A stretch of DNA of 64,000 bases from Ctenosaura bakeri (Eukaryota; Chordata; Lepidosauria; Squamata; Iguanidae): NCBI GenBank assembly GCA_948474755.1, contig CAOLHI010001024.1, positions 124,001 to 188,000 on the forward strand, given 5' to 3'. The notes under the pieces are model-generated. The model saw nothing but the letters and a program-made list of their open reading frames with translations, was not told the origin of the DNA and searched no databases. Every line of letters starts with the position of its first letter. The stretch's first letter is position 1. Shown here piece by piece: positions 48,306-58,486 of this stretch. Position numbers and translations under genes: made by a program.

Positions 48306-49101
48306 TCAAGAAGGCTGCCGAAGTAGCCATAGCTCTGGTAGAGTGATTATGCACATTTTTTTTACCAATTCATAGGTCAGATAGATGGTCAAAGAGACCC
48401 ACTTGGACAGACACTGAGATGACACAGGCAAACATTTCTTGTTTGAGGAGTAGCACACAAAGAGCCTCTGGGACTGGCAAAAGTCAGCAGTCCTGTTGAC
48501 ATAAAAGACCAAAGCTCACATAACATCAGGATAATGCAATGTATGCTCCAAGTCAGTTGTAGGGTTCTGCATAAGTGCAGGTAAGACAATGTCTTGGTTT
48601 AAATGAAGGGTCGATATAACTTTCAGAAGAAATGAAATGTCCAGTGTAACAACAACTTGTCCTTGTGGAACTTCAGGGGTGGAGGGTTCATATGAAGGGC
48701 ACACAGTTCTCTTTCTTGTCTGCAAGATGTAATTGCCACCAAGACCATCATTAGTTTGAATGGTTTCTTAGAAAGCGGTAAAAAGACCAACTCCAGGCTC
48801 CACTGAGATGTTGGTCCCAGGACTTGTAGATATAGATTCTTGTAGCCTTCAGAAACTGCTTAACCAATGGATTTGGGAAGTAGGAAGGGTTACCGATAAT
48901 TTGAAAGTTGATGGAAATTGCAGCTAGGGAACATTTGATGAAAGAGAGACAGACCTCTGTCAGATGGTGACAGAAGAAATTCCAGGATGTGATGGACTTG
49001 TGCTTGGTCCAGAGAGATCCCTCTGGGTGACAAAAAGGACAAAAACTTGGCCCATTTGTAAGTGTAGGTTTGCTGGGTAGCAGGCCTAAGTACAGCTGCA
49101 A
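48306..49101 (-). pseudogene. Tyrosine recombinase of the DIRS-like element (broken)
   Basis: Several minus-strand frames carry pieces of the recombinase. 'LAAISINFQIIGNPSYFPNP' and 'SWDQHLSGAWSWSFYRFL' (48751-49101) fit the N-terminal core-binding region. A middle piece (48516-48725) resembles the catalytic domain. The HSTR tetrad (48334-48345), followed by 'AMATSAAFLKGM', is the H-x-x-R catalytic motif. The first catalytic arginine region is mutated, and frameshifts separate the pieces. The enzyme would have joined the circular cDNA to the chromosome. It cannot be functional now. Confidence 0.75.
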
Positions 49102-49204
49102 TGATTCATTGAATTGGAACCAAAAGAGAATCTAAAGAAGTACCCCCAAGCCATCAGCCTCAGAGTGTCCAGATCTGGATTTCTCACTTGCCCATCATGT
49201 AGTT

Positions 49205-50045
49205 TCAGGAGATCTGGTCTCTTTCATGGGCTGAGGTAGAAGTTTGAGCGAGGTGGAGAAGAGGGGTGAACCACAGCTGTCTGGGCCAATATGGTGTAAT
49301 CAGGATGAATTTTGTTTTATCTTTCTGAATTTTGGCAATCCTCCTGGTGACACGGGGAAACAGAGAAAAAGCATGCATGACAGGGCCTTCCCAATGAAAC
49401 AAACAGGCATTGCTGAGAGAGCCCTTCCCACAATATGCCCTGGAACAGTTGATCTGTGCCAAGGCAAAGAGATCCACTTTTGTGGTGCCCTACTTCCTGA
49501 AGATGGTGTGAAGTAGATCAGTATGAAGTCTCCATTATGGCCAGAGGTCGATGTTCTGCTGAGAGCATCAGCTAAGACATTCTCCTCTCCTGGGAGTTGG
49601 ATCACGGAGATGGAGATGACTCTGTGGATGCACCAGTCCCACAGATCAAGTGTGAGGTGAAGCAGGATGGTTCATCTTGTTCCTCCCTGTGGTATTGTCC
49701 TACCTGAACAATCTTGCCACATAGAAAAACCTTGAAGGTTTGGAAGGCTTTCTCTACAGCCTATATCTTAAGAGCGTTGATGTGAAGATCACTGTCTACC
49801 CTGTCCAGCAACCTTTGACTGTGAACACTTCCATGTGAGTTCCCCATCTTTCCACGGAATCATCTGTTGTCCCCAATGTTGTGGGTTGATGAAGAAGGAA
49901 CAGCATACCTGCCTGGATGTTCTTGGGATGAAGCCACCATTTCAAGGATCGATAAACAGCCCTCAAAATGGTAAGATACATCAGGGAAAAGTCAAGGAGC
50001 CTTTGAGAATTCCTTGAGAATTGGAGAAGATCCAGAAGTCTGGAA
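49205..50045 (-). pseudogene. RT thumb, RNase H and linker of the DIRS-like element (broken)
   Basis: The frame at 49796-50053 holds the RT-to-RNase H junction: 'LKWWLHPKN' and then 'TTDDSVERWGTHM', with the first RNase H aspartate. After a break, 'IQLPGEENVLADALSR' (49555-49575 for the LADALSR core) is the end of RNase H. 'KIQKDKTKFILITPYWPRQ' (frame 49205-49477) is the conserved post-RNase H block of DIRS-like and Ngaro-like elements. At least two frameshifts are present. The catalytic RT core is absent. Confidence 0.8.
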
Positions 50046-50490
50046 GAGGGCAAATATTTTCCCCATCTTCAAAAAAGAAAAAAAGAGGAGAGAAATAATT
50101 ACTCTGTCAGCCTGACATCAGTAGCTGGAAAGATTCTACAGCAGAATTAAACAGACAGTCTATAAGAACTTAGAAAGGAATGCCATGATCACTAAAAGTC
50201 AACATGGGTTTCTAAAAAAAAAAGTCATACCAGACTAATCTTTTCTCTTTTTTTTTAAGAGTAACTAGCTTGGTAGATGAAGGAAATGTGATTATAGCAT
50301 ATTTTGACTTGAGTAAGGCCTCTGACAAGGTCCCCCATGATATTCTTGCAAACAAGCCAGTAAAATCTGGACTAGACAATGCTACTGTTAGGTGTATTTG
50401 TAATTGGTTGACTGACCAAACCTAAAGGGTGCTCACCAATGGCTCCTCTTCATCCTGGAGAGAAGTGACTAGCTGAAGAGTCATGGGTAC
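50004..50490 (+). mobile_element. CR1 LINE fragment (RT region)
   Basis: The translation, with breaks, reads the CR1 RT block: 'SQHGFL', 'TSLVDEGNV', 'DLSKASDKVPHDIL' and 'NWLTDQT', then 'VLTNGSSSSWREVTS'. The usual 'SGVPQGSVLGP' motif should follow but the copy ends there. It lies on the opposite strand to the DIRS pol. Confidence 0.75.
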
Positions 50491-50555
50491 CAATTTGTGA
50501 GACTGAATAGGAGGCTCAGTCTTGTGTTCCATCAACATCAGGACAATCAGTCAAA

Positions 50556-50948
50556 GTGGAGGACTCTTCTTCTAATCATCTCTCTCTGAAAAGATATGAC
50601 ATAAGAAGAAAAAGAAGGCCAAGGCTGTTTTCAGCTCTAACTGCTGAACTAGAAGCAGTCCTCTTTGCACTGTCTCTAGCACCTGAGTCTTATAGAGACC
50701 TTTTAACAAGAGAGACTGAAGAGCCAGAGGCCATTAATGCAGAAGAGGATTATGGAAATGAACCATGTCCTGAATCAGAAGGCACATCCATAGTCATCAA
50801 GACTTGCTCATGTAAGACTGCTTTAAGTCTAGATGAACGGTTTTTGCATGCTGGATGGGTAAAGCAGTGGCTTTACAAGGAGCACACAAGCCAATGGTAT
50901 GGCCTTCTCCTAGACACAGTAAACAACACAAATGCCCATATATACTAG
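50556..50948 (+). CDS. Unassigned 130-residue ORF
   Basis: An intact frame begins MEDSSSNHLSLKRYD, with a leucine-rich helix-like stretch (ELEAVLFALSLAPESYRDLL, about residues 31-50), then an acidic stretch and a tryptophan-containing end (about residues 100-115). I recognise no domain. It lies between the CR1 fragment and the DIRS end on the strand opposite to DIRS, so it may be part of another inserted element or chance. There is no Kozak or promoter evidence. Confidence 0.2.
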   Translation: MEDSSSNHLSLKRYDIRRKRRPRLFSALTAELEAVLFALSLAPESYRDLLTRETEEPEAINAEEDYGNEPCPESEGTSIVIKTCSCKTALSLDERFLHAGWVKQWLYKEHTSQWYGLLLDTVNNTNAHIY

Positions 50949-51990
50949 GGATCTGTCCTGTTTTTGCCAGCAACTGCCCAGAGTTTGGCAGTGGGAGTGA
51001 ATTGCAGCAGCTGTCAGCTCATTATCCTGTCCCAGTCAATCACATGTGTCTCACAGCAATGAAGGTAATAACAAGAGTGCCATTGTCAGTCAATCCAAAT
51101 CACAGCAGTGAAGCAGGAATTAAAAGTAACAAGGCAGAAGGGAGTCCAAAAGCAAATGTTTGTCTAAAGAAGCAAGATCCAAGATCATAAAAAGAACACA
51201 AAGCCAGGAGTTGCTTATCAATCAGATAGATTGATTGTAAGCAACAATCTGCCAGGGAACTGCTGGGATAATTTATAACTGTCTTCATACAGCTGATATT
51301 GGATTGATTAGTATATCTTCCTTAAGAGCCATCCCAACTTGTGCATGCTCTCTTTCACTCTCCTTTGCTCTGTAAAGGCAGGTCCCATATGCCTGCCTCC
51401 TCCCTCTGCTGTGAGGTAGAATCTCCTTCTGTCCACTGGGGTTTTGGGTTCCCTCTTTCACCCTCAGATATGGATGCTGCAAATTCTGAGTCTGTGTCTG
51501 ACTCACTCAGAGGGTGAAGCATGATAGGATCTTCACCCCACAGGAAGTACATTTCTTGAATGAACCAGAAGATATTTTAACCAAAAATCTGCAAGCCAGA
51601 AATCTAGTTGGAAAACAGTCTGAGTGTGACAGGGTTTTTTTTTTTTTTGGGGTGCTATCCTGAGTGCCAGAGCAGCCTAGCAACAGGTTGCCAGGCCACC
51701 AGAATAGCTCTTCAGGAGAAATCCAGTCCATAATGAAAGGGAGAGGTTGGTGGGTGAGAGAAAAATATATAAAGGCAAGTACTGATTGTCACTGGGTGGT
51801 CTTCAGTGTGAAAGAGCTCTATACTCAGTCCTTCAACCAGAGAGACCTCTGGAATAAAACTCCTCAGTCAGCCCTTTGGCTACACTACCACCAAAGGCTT
51901 AACCCCTAATCTAGGTCACACTTTCTGACCAGATTCTATAATGGTTTAATTACTCTTCTGCCTCTCTCTAAGCTTCCCTAAGAATTAAAC

Positions 51991-52792
51991 CCTCCCCACT
52001 ATTTATGCGCTTGGAAATCAGTTTGAAGTAACTGAAATAAGCTGAAGGCAAACAGGGGAACAGGAACATTTTAAAAGAAGCTGAAAATAATGGAACAACA
52101 AAGGTACTGTCCCTGGCAAATCAGGACACTTGGAGGGCATGTGGCTATATGTAATAAATAAGTTTTTCCCCCACCACTGATTCTGATTTTGCCTTCTGTT
52201 GTATCATTGTTCCTGATTTATAATCTGAGGTGCCTCCTTTTTATTAACTTGATTTGCCTGTTAAAGTGTGAGGTCCTGCCTTATTTATGATATTTGGAAC
52301 CAGTTTGGTCAGTTTTTTAATTTGTTTAGTTCCACCCAAGCCTATCATTCTCACAGAACCTCGCCTTGAGTGCATAATTATATCTAGCATGTTCAAAGCA
52401 ATGCAAATAAACTTCTATTGGAATCACTCACTGGCAAAGCTGCTTGTTGATTCAAAACCACTGGAGGTTAAACTCCCTCAATAACCTTTTTATCATTTCA
52501 GAATGTCTATTAGAGTAACCCTCCATACTTTTCATTATCTGTGAATATGACTAATGCTTTCAAACAATACCAATGATTGTACATTGGCACAGCTTTAAAG
52601 TCTATGGAAACACATACAGCAAATTATAGATCAATCAACACTCTAGTTAAAGTAGAATATTTGGCTATCAACTGAATTAATTCATTAAAAAAATTATTTT
52701 GTGCTGGCTTATAGATCATAACCCAGGTTTTCTAAAACGAAAGACGACTTTTTAACATCCCCCTTATGAGGTCTTAAGGCTGCAACCCTATA
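51991..52792. other. Unclassified intergenic DNA
   Basis: I see no gene or named repeat. Confidence 0.5.
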
Positions 52793-53224
52793 GGCCCTTT
52801 TCACACTTTACCTCGTTCCAGTGTTGCTGCGAGGGGATCAAACAAGAAGCCTCTTCTGAGAGGCACTCACGTCCCCTCCACTTCCGCTCCACATCAGCTC
52901 CGTGCTGGGTGGAAGAAAGTGTTAGGGCTCCGTCCCTTCCTTCCGTAGCGCAGCTGGGTACTTTCCTAGGCTGCGCTGGGGGAGGAAGTGCAATGGCCGC
53001 ACGTCCAAAGCCTCCACACGCAAGGTAAGTGCGGGTGGGGCACAGGAAGGATGCGTGATCGTGCATCATTTTTGGCAATGAGCCGAAAATTATATATTGT
53101 GCGACTGCTGCAGAATGGCCTTGGGAGCATCGCACAATTGCAAGGACATCATGTGGAATGGTCTTTGCAATCCCACAGCACTCCCGAGGCCATTTCGCAA
53201 CAGGACTGGCATGCAAAAAGGGCC
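52793..53224. mobile_element. Long GC-rich palindromic MITE (family B), copy 2
   Basis: A 432-bp element with termini GGCCCTTTTCACAC and GCAAAAAGGGCC. It aligns along its whole length with 21075-21504. Stems lie at about 52946-52978, 53068-53090 and 53137-53143/53165-53171. The flanks are ATA and TAA, so no exact 3-bp duplication is seen. A consensus donor sequence GTAAGT lies at 53025-53030. Confidence 0.88.
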
Positions 53225-53929
53225 TAAGACTCAGATAAATCAACAGGTTTTCCTTTCAAGTGGATATGGTTGCACTCTAAGGTACTTAATCTTAGAACCA
53301 GAGTGGGAATCACATGGAATTCCAGATTTTGTCCTACCATTCCTTGTTGGCTATGGCACTTGCAGGTCCCATAATCCCCACTGTGACTTAAGAGGACACA
53401 GTACTGGTCATTGTCACCCAAAAATATCCACTGGTCTTAAAAGAAGCACAGAAACACTTTCTTTCCCAGCCCACCTACAGCTATGTTGTGTAGACTTAGG
53501 TAGGCCTGCAGTGGCCTGCCAGTCCAATTGTTATATAGCGATAGTTATGGCTCTGAAAGTGGGAAAGCAGAAAGCTGCCCTTTTTCTTTCTGAAAAAATT
53601 TTGGGCAAAGCAAATTCAAAGTTCAATTCAAAGTAAAAGATATGAATCATTTTGTGCTCAGAACAATTACAACAGGCTTAAACTATGTATTAGTGATAGC
53701 TTTTTATAGTGTCTGTTGTATTTGCTTTTATATGATTGGCTATTTAAAAATAAATTCGCTTCTACCTTGGATGATTCTTTCTAAGTCTAGCTCTTACTAC
53801 AAAAAAAACAGAATCAGCAAACTCTCCTGAAAAATAAACTAACAAAAATGTCCCAGGGGATTAACTTCAAAGTTGCTTTATCTGAAAATACTGTTATCTG
53901 TCAGTGTGTACTCTACAGATCTTCTTCTT
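53225..53929. other. Unclassified intergenic DNA
   Basis: I see no gene or named repeat. Confidence 0.5.
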
Positions 53930-56300
53930 GAACAAGCATATGTAATAATAACTTTATTTACTAAAAAAGAAAATATATTAACAGTCCATATATAAAGAGT
54001 ATATAATAATAAAATAATGGCTAAACAAACATCACAGATGCAAATGCAAAAACAGAAATGTTATAATTATCAGTTACACTATGTACCAATCTGAGCACTA
54101 ATAGACATAGTCCATGAAATCTATGTAACAACGGGTAGAACTTTATCACCCAACCACAAAACAATTGCCAAATAAAAATGAATTCCTCTAGAAGTAGAAA
54201 GTGTAAATAAGGGCAATATCATTATTTTCAAATCTTTTCAAAACAACAGCCAGAGGAATATATAACAAAGTCAGAAAGCTGAGCAGCAGTGTTGACTGTT
54301 ATCTGCAGAAGGTTGAGCAGCAAAGCTCTATGCTATCTGGACAGCGAGGTCCATGGATTGTCCGCTGTTTCACAACGAGCTTCATCAGATTGCTCCAGTT
54401 GTCAAAAAGTCCATTATAAAACATATTCTCAGTCATAAACTATAATCTAAATCCTTAATCGTGAATTCCTTAGCTATGTACCAGAGTTCGACATGGTGCT
54501 GTTTTTCAGTAAGCAATAAATGTTGACAGCAGACTACAGGTTTTAAATAGTTCCTTAGAACCATGTAGGCTAATAAGCCCAGGCCAGAGGCAAACTGATA
54601 AGTAGGGGAAAGTTTAATGAGTATTAATTGGGGGTGGGGGTTACAAAGTTACAGGAAACATGAAAAGTAAATTTTCTAAGTCAAACCTTTAGGTTGAGAA
54701 AAGTCCAATTTAAAAATAAATTTTGCTTCCTGTTTCAAAGCATAAGGTTTACAACTTGGTTGATTCTGGGCTTTATTACTTCTAAACCATGAAAAAAAGA
54801 GTTCTGATGATGCTAAGATAACTGAAAATTAATGAACAGAAGAATCAGTAGATAATTTTTTAAAATTTTTTTACTCTTATGTTCAATTACGCAAGTTTTT
54901 AAAGGGCATAATATTTGTCCACCTTATACTTTCTGACATAAACTGATGATGATGATATATAACATTTGAAGTTTGCCAAGTGGAAAAAGGATGTTAATTT
55001 AAACTTCTGTTGTGTAACAGGATCTGTAAATATTTTAACATTTATACATTTATACATTGTGAGCAAACACTGCAGCTTCCACATTTCAAATGCTCAGTTA
55101 ATGAAGGATTTAATATAACTGTTCCATAAATATCTATATGTATCAATTGATCCTTCCAATTTGCTGTATAATGATATCCAATAATAGGTGGGTATTCACA
55201 ACCCTGTATGCTATTAAGAATGTGCCAGTGATGTTTTATTATTTTTTAATGTGATTTAAACAAGGATTGAATGTCAAAGTCCAATGGTTTAGAGCGGCTT
55301 TTAATAGAAAACAAAGATTCACAATCCACCTACAAAGCATAACATAAGGCTTCTGATAGCACTCCATCTGGATAACCTCTCTTAGCCATATATGAAATTA
55401 GATTAAGAGAATCCTTCTTAAAATCATATGGGAAAGTAGAGTTATATTTAATTCTTAATAACTGGGAAAAAGATAATTTTTTAAATGAATTTGTGTGACA
55501 ACTAGTATAGAGAAGAGTAGAATTCCAGTTCATAGGTTTTTTTTATAATTTGAAACTCCAAACATCCAAAAATGGAATGGCAGAAATACTGTATGTACCA
55601 GAATATTTAATCATAGGGTGTATTTTATCTATCCAATTAAAAAAAAATCATTTGCTGTGCATGTCAAAATATGCCAGAACTATATCATCAATATAACTTT
55701 TATAAAAAAGAATATTCACAAAAATTGAGTGGAAGGTGGATTTAATATAATGATATTCTCAAGATGTGTTCTTACAAAATTTACAATGCTCAGAGCAGTT
55801 GAACTGTCCACTGCTACTCCATTTATCTGTAAATAAAAATTCTTGGCATACCTGAAATAATTATTCTCAAGTAACTTATTTATTTCAAATAAACATGCAA
55901 TGGGTGGAAACCTAACGATTCAGGTGTTTAAGGCATCTTCCATGACCACTAATGTTTCCTTGTGAGGAAAGACTGCGTACACAGATTTTACATCCACAGT
56001 CACTACACGTTGATGGATAAATAGTAAGTTGTTCAATATATTTAATAAAATCTGTGGTATCACAGATATATGAAGGAGAATTTAGAACTAGTGGAGCCAA
56101 AAAGAATCTAAATATTTGGCTAAAGATTCTAGAATGGAAGCTGAGCCAAAAAACGCTAAGTCTACCCGGAGGGGGAATTCCAGACTTATGAATTTTAGGG
56201 AGAATATTCAAAAAGAGAGGAATTCTGGAGGAACTCATTTTTATTTGGAAATTGTTTTGTGATTGGGTGATAAAATTCTATCATTTCAACATAGATTTCA
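53930..56300 (-). pseudogene. Penelope-like element (RT plus degraded endonuclease)
   Basis: On the minus strand the frame at 55912-56238 carries the Penelope RT start, 'LPKIHKSGIPPPGR' (KIHK...PPPGR at about 56161-56196), and 'LVLNSPSYICDTTDFI'. After breaks, the catalytic YIDD is encoded at 55684-55695, followed by 'SYMAKRGYPDGVLSEAL' (55330-55533). A further frame, 54899-55084 ('FKLTSFFHLANFKCYISSSS'), sits where the C-terminal GIY-YIG endonuclease should begin. Only a degraded match is visible. The 3' UTR extends to about 53930. Stops and frameshifts are many, so the copy is dead. Confidence 0.8.
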
Positions 56301-56428
56301 ATTAGTACCCAAATTGTTACCTTGGGTTACTGAGAATTACAGATTATAACATTTCTGTTACAACTTCTGTATTTGTGTCTGTGGATGTCTGCTTACCCAT
56401 TATTTCACTATTACATGCACTTTATAGT

Positions 56429-56979
56429 GGCCCTTTTCGCATTGAGGCTTCTCGCGCGAGCGGGGAGGGCGGCTCGCACGAGAAGCCTCCTCCGGGAGAC
56501 TGCCGTTTCCCCCTCCTTCCTTCCGCAGGCGAAGGAACGAGGGGGAAGCAGCAGCCTCGCGCAAGCTGCCCTCCCCCCCCCCGGAGAAGCAGGAGGCTGT
56601 CACGTCCGTCCCCCCCCGCTCGCACGAAGCAGGAGGCTGTCGCATCCGTCCCCCCACCGCTCGCGCGAAGCAGGAGGCTGTCTTGTCCGTCACACTAGTG
56701 CCCCGCCCCGCCCCTTCCTTCCGCAGGGGCGGAGGGAAGGAAGCGCGACCTGGCCGCCTCCCCAACGCTCCGCACAGGAGGTAAGTGCGCGTGGGCGCCG
56801 GGAGCGTTGCGCGAACGTGGGTGATTTTCGCTTTGAGGCGAAAATCAAAAAACCCGCGATCACGCCACTGCAGCCCCATGAGCGCGGTGGAAGTGGGAGT
56901 GCGTCGTGCAGAGCGACGCTCCCACTCCCGCGAGGCTCACGGGGCTGTCGCGCGACAGAAAGCCCGTGCGAAAAGGGCC
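56429..56979. mobile_element. Long GC-rich palindromic MITE (family B), copy 3
   Basis: A 551-bp, very GC- and CpG-rich element with termini GGCCCTTTTCGCA and TGCGAAAAGGGCC and a 3-bp duplication AGT (56426-56428, 56980-56982). It contains a perfect 9-bp stem at 56823-56831/56838-56846, a stem GTGGGAG...CTCCCAC at about 56893-56925 and a consensus donor GTAAGT at 56781-56786. Near 56590-56690 a CGAAGCAGGAGGCTGTC unit is repeated three times. It mimics a CpG island, but the MITE structure explains it. Confidence 0.92.
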
Positions 56980-57133
56980 AGTGTTTTGTATATGGATTGT
57001 TCATATATTTTCTTGCTTAGTAAATCAAGTTATTATGAGATGTCTTTATAGAAATAGATCAGTGGAGTATGCATTGACAGATAACAGTATTTTCAGATAC
57101 AGCCTCTGTAAGATTAACACAGTAAAAGCCTAG

Positions 57134-57311
57134 GGCCATTTCCACACTACACGGTTATAGTGCTATTATTCTGGGGTTTGTAGTTTACTGAGGCCAAAGA
57201 GCTCTCTGACTGAGAATTCTAAAAGCCCCTTCCCAAACTTCAAACCCCAGGATTCCACAGGATGTTGAAAATGGAATAATAGCACTATAAAAGTGTACTG
57301 CAGAAATGGCC
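57134..57311. mobile_element. Short palindromic MITE (family A), copy 5
   Basis: A 178-bp element with termini GGCCATTTCCACAC and GCAGAAATGGCC and a 3-bp duplication TAG (57131-57133, 57312-57314). Confidence 0.92.
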
Positions 57312-57559
57312 TAGTACTTGACAGCACTACTCTCACCCTTCCTGACACTCAGACACCCTTAATGTGTTAAGCTACGATCACTAAAATCCCAAGGTGGGGT
57401 AAATAACCAGGCCTTAATTTGGAATTAAAATGGGACCAATTTTGACATAAATGGACTACTGGAAGAGATTAGTGAGAAGGGGTTTTTGTTGTTGCCCTTC
57501 TTCTTCTTGCAGATGAATTCATGCAGCCCTGATTTTCCATGTTTCTAAATAATGTATGT

Positions 57560-57745
57560 AAATAATGCCTCCACAGATATTTTTTAAAGCTCTCCTCTGG
57601 TGGTGGACTCACCTACTTTGGAAGCCTTTTAAAAGAGGTTGGATGGGCATCTTTCAGGAGTGCTACAGTTATCTATTCTTCCGTGGCAAGGGGTTTGGAG
57701 AGGTGGCGTTGCAGCCCTTTCCAGCTCTAACATTCTATGATTTTT
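57560..57745 (+). mobile_element. CR1 LINE 3' end
   Basis: The 3' UTR phrase 'ttggaagccttttaaaagaggttggatgggcatc', then 'ggcaaggggtttggagaggtggc' and a terminal 'aacattctatgattttta', are as in other CR1 3' ends. It is heavily 5' truncated. Confidence 0.8.
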
Positions 57746-58056
57746 ATGTAGAAGCTCTCACTCAACACGGAAGGAGTTGGGACTTAACACACAGCCCCCC
57801 AGTTCCTTTTCACACCTGAATAGACTAACAATACTACGGCTGCAAGGAAAGTCTGTGCTGGTTGGGAGTTAGGGTCAGCCCTAATGGCTGCAAGCCTTAG
57901 TGGGAAGATACAAGCTGTAGTGTTACTTGTGGTGGCGTGCCTTCAAGTCATTGGACGCTGTAAGACAAACCTTTCATAGGGTTTTCTGGGGCTGAGAGTG
58001 TATGACATATCCAAGGTCACCCAGTGGGTTTCCTTGACCAGGAGAATGAAACCCTG

Positions 58057-58165
58057 AGCCATTTCCGCACTAGGCTGTTACAGCGGTATTATTCCACTTT
58101 CAACACCCTATGGGATCCTGGGGTTTGCAGGGCTGGCTGGCCCCTCCTGAAACTGCATATCCGTA
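58057..58165. mobile_element. Family A MITE, left half only
   Basis: It begins AGCCATTTCCGCAC (one change from family A) and continues 'attattccactttcaac' and 'gggatcctggggtttgcag'. The right half was lost or replaced when the SINE at 58166 arrived. Confidence 0.75.
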
Positions 58166-58370
58166 GGAGCCCTGGTGGCGCAGTGGTTAAATGCCAGTAC
58201 TGCAAGCCACAAGGTTGTGAGTTCGATCCTGCCGGGCTCCAAGGTTGACTCAGCCTTCCATCCTTCCGCAGTCGGTAAAATGAGTACCCAGCTTGTTGGG
58301 GGCATGTATAGAAATACATGCTATTTGTAAGTTGTTTGCCACCTCGATCCATATGGAGAGGCAGGATACA

Positions 58371-58406
<36 letters not shown>

Positions 58407-58415
58407 TAATAATAA
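58166..58415 (+). repeat. tRNA-derived SINE with L2-type tail
   Basis: It has a clear tRNA head: A box in 'tggcgcagtggttaa' and B box in 'gagttcgatcctgc'. The body includes 'cagcttgttgggggcatgt', and the tail is 'ccatatggagaggcaggatacaaat' followed by (AAT)n (58371-58415). It is well preserved and likely young. The same family is truncated at 37868. Confidence 0.9.
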
Positions 58416-58486
58416 AGTGGTCTCCAGGGTCATGGTCCAGTACTCAAACCACTACACCACGCTGGCTTTAGGTACCTGTACATCTG

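Larger units (their letters stand above)
47943..51990 (-). mobile_element. DIRS-like tyrosine-recombinase retrotransposon, decayed
   Basis: On the minus strand the order is terminal repeat (51990-51640), possible gag remnant, end of reverse transcriptase and RNase H (50045-49205), tyrosine recombinase (49101-48306) and terminal repeat (48290-47943). The left end read on the minus strand (48290 toward 48060) matches the right end read on the plus strand (51655 toward 51830), which is an inverted terminal repeat. In addition 47943-48050 and 51865-51990 match in direct orientation. This combination of inverted and direct end segments with a recombinase is the DIRS plan. A CR1 fragment (50004-50490) sits in the RT, and most of the RT is lost. 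Confidence 0.8.
57927..58470 (-). repeat. tRNA-derived SINE with a nested MITE and SINE
   Basis: The left part (57927-58056) is the reversed 3' body and the right part (about 58417-58470) is the reversed head ('gtctccagggtcatggtccag' to 'ccacgctggctt'). The break holds a family A MITE half (58057-58165) and a second SINE (58166-58415), giving three layers of insertion. Confidence 0.8.

Noticed and set aside
56429..56979. Apparent CpG island that could be a promoter, with ORFs on both strands
   Set aside because: It is exactly bounded by inverted termini and a 3-bp duplication, and aligns to two other MITE copies.
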